Below are positions 5,983-6,279 of a DNA stretch of 6,279 nucleotides, one piece after another. The position numbers and the translations under genes were made by a program. A model generated the notes under the pieces. That model did no database searches and had not been told where the DNA came from. It worked only from the letters and a program-made list of their open reading frames with translations. Source of the stretch: Burkholderiales bacterium (GTDB taxonomy: Bacteria > Pseudomonadota > Gammaproteobacteria > Burkholderiales > CAIKXV01); assembly GCA_019751575.1 (NCBI GenBank), contig JAIENF010000713.1, forward strand, positions 1 to 6,279, written 5' to 3'. The number at the start of each line of letters is the position of its first letter. Positions within the stretch are counted from its first letter, which is position 1.

Positions 5983-5986
5983 GGAG

Positions 5987-5992
5987 TCCTTC
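5987..5992 (-). promoter_or_regulatory. Ribosome binding site of the pilin-like gene
   Basis: GAAGGA on the minus strand ends four bases before ATG 5982. It is a good match at slightly short spacing and decides the start in favour of MRNHQRG. Confidence 0.6.
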
Positions 5993-6014
5993 GCCTTGAC
6001 GGCATCGACATTTA

Positions 6015-6027
6015 CCTGTGATACAGG
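6015..6027. promoter_or_regulatory. Small palindrome over the predicted pilin start point
   Basis: CCTGT-GAT-ACAGG is a perfect 5-bp inverted repeat with a 3-base centre, 33 bases upstream of the pilin ATG. If the sigma-54-like element upstream is real, it spans about -7 to +6, where a bound protein or an RNA/DNA hairpin could affect initiation. It is short enough to be chance. Confidence 0.3.
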
Positions 6028-6030
6028 AAC

Positions 6031-6046
6031 AGCAAGGGGCGTGCCG
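6031..6046 (-). promoter_or_regulatory. Candidate sigma-54 (-24/-12) promoter of the pilin-like gene
   Basis: On the minus strand CGGCAC (6046-6041), five bases GCCCC, and TTGCT (6035-6031) match the RpoN consensus TGGCAC-N5-TTGCA/T with one mismatch and exact spacing. The invariant GG and GC dinucleotides are present at 6045-6044 and 6033-6032. The predicted start is near 6020, giving a leader of about 38 bases that contains the ribosome-binding site. Major pilin genes of Pseudomonas are known to use RpoN with the PilS/PilR system, which fits the gene it precedes. Confidence 0.6.
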
Positions 6047-6192
6047 GGTTGTTGCCCTCCTTGGCCGGACACGTTGCTCGCAGGATCCGTGACATAACTT
6101 GCATTGTCGACGTGCGAAAACCCCGGATTGCCCCCTTTTCGAGGGGATCGGCATGCGGAGCCCCGATCGTTTCGCGCATCCTGGCGCGGTGT
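6047..6192. other. Upstream region of the pilin-like gene, non-coding
   Basis: No gene is supported here; the minus-strand frame that passes through shows no family features. It contains weak symmetric elements: CCCCT (6132-6136) with AGGGG (6142-6146) around a 5-base loop, CGAAAA (6115-6120) with TTTTCG (6136-6141), and GATCGG (6146-6151) with CCGATC (6163-6168). Some could help terminate the gene entering from the right, but there is no T-run after them on the minus strand. Confidence 0.35.
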
Positions 6193-6218
6193 TCGATATC
6201 TTTATGTCGAGATATCGA
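6193..6218. repeat. 9-bp perfect inverted repeat upstream of the pilin-like gene
   Basis: TCGATATCT (6193-6201) and AGATATCGA (6210-6218) are perfect inverse copies around an 8-base spacer. The A/T-rich core stands out in this GC-rich DNA. It lies roughly 175-200 bases upstream of the predicted sigma-54 start, a usual distance for an enhancer-binding protein site. It also begins 17 bases after the stop of the gene entering from the right, so it might instead be that gene's 3' hairpin, though no T-run follows. Confidence 0.55.
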
Positions 6219-6230
6219 CGTTTGTGTCGA
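6201..6230. repeat. Direct repeat TTTRTGTCGA with 20-bp period
   Basis: TTTATGTCGA (6201-6210) and TTTGTGTCGA (6221-6230) differ at one base and start exactly 20 bases apart, close to two helical turns, so both would face the same side of DNA. They interleave with the inverted repeat at 6193-6218. TGTC-containing repeats are what I recall for PilR-type activator sites; this link is inference. Confidence 0.5.
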
Positions 6231-6234
6231 CGGT

Positions 6235-6279
6235 TCAGCGAGTCTGCGTCGGCTCCAGGCGTTTCAGCAGGAACTGCAG
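6235..6279 (-). CDS. C-terminal end of an unidentified gene (partial)
   Basis: The last 45 bases read on the minus strand as LQFLLKRLEPTQTR followed by TGA (6237-6235), entering from the right edge. Of the minus-strand frames this one has a natural ending, and the sequence looks like an amphipathic C-terminal helix. Fourteen residues are too few to identify the protein. If real, the gene runs in the same direction as the pilin gene, with 252 bases between them, so the pilin probably has its own promoter. Confidence 0.4.
   Translation of the reverse strand: MQFLLKRLEPTQTR

Noticed and set aside
5983..6072. Thirty-residue N-terminal extension of the pilin-like protein
   Set aside because: A prepilin leader is normally short; ATG 5982 has a ribosome-binding site and gives the usual 7-residue leader, while the extension covers the promoter-like region.
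4427..6154. Minus-strand frame of 575 codons crossing the antiporter and the pilin gene
   Set aside because: It overlaps both genes in another frame, changes character along its length and shows no family features.
1..6279. Search for mobile elements, CRISPR repeats, tRNA or rRNA genes, toxin-antitoxin pairs or defence genes
   Set aside because: None seen on either strand: no terminal inverted repeats, regularly spaced repeats, cloverleaf sequences or matching protein motifs.

Overview
The window is GC-rich, single-copy-looking chromosomal DNA, most probably from a betaproteobacterium (inference: gene order, base composition, and a Kef-type antiporter divergent from kdsD, an arrangement I associate with Rhodocyclales and Burkholderiales). 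No rRNA, tRNA, CRISPR array, transposase or integrase is visible. Most of the window is a well-known conserved locus.

Bases 1-3203 (minus strand) hold a lipopolysaccharide cluster transcribed in the order kdsD, kdsC, lptC, lptA, lptB; only the first 41 codons of lptB are inside the window. KdsD makes arabinose-5-phosphate, KdsC removes the phosphate from Kdo-8-phosphate to give Kdo, and LptC, LptA and LptB belong to the machine that pulls finished LPS from the inner membrane and carries it to the outer membrane. The genes are tightly packed: kdsD and kdsC overlap by four bases, and a 14-codon mini-ORF exactly bridges kdsC and lptC. The exception is a roughly 150-base C-rich stretch between lptC and the most plausible lptA start.

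Bases 3254-5239 (plus strand) encode a 661-residue CPA2-family (KefB/KefC/YbaL-like) cation:proton antiporter with a C-terminal NAD-binding RCK domain and a TrkA-C-like end. It diverges from kdsD across only 50 bases.

Bases 5240-5277 are a short convergent spacer filled almost entirely by one stem-loop. Bases 5278-5982 (minus strand) encode a type IV pilin or pseudopilin-like protein with a textbook prepilin peptidase site. Its 252-base upstream region is the least ordinary part of the window: it holds a good match to a sigma-54 (-24/-12) promoter with correct spacing, a small palindrome over the predicted start point, and farther upstream a 9-bp inverted repeat interleaved with a 20-bp-spaced direct repeat. 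Together these look like an enhancer-controlled pilin promoter. The last 45 bases read as the C-terminal end of another minus-strand gene.

I found no convincing evidence of a new biological system. The items most worth checking are the pilin regulatory region, the mini-ORF coupling kdsC to lptC, and the unresolved lptA start with its leader.
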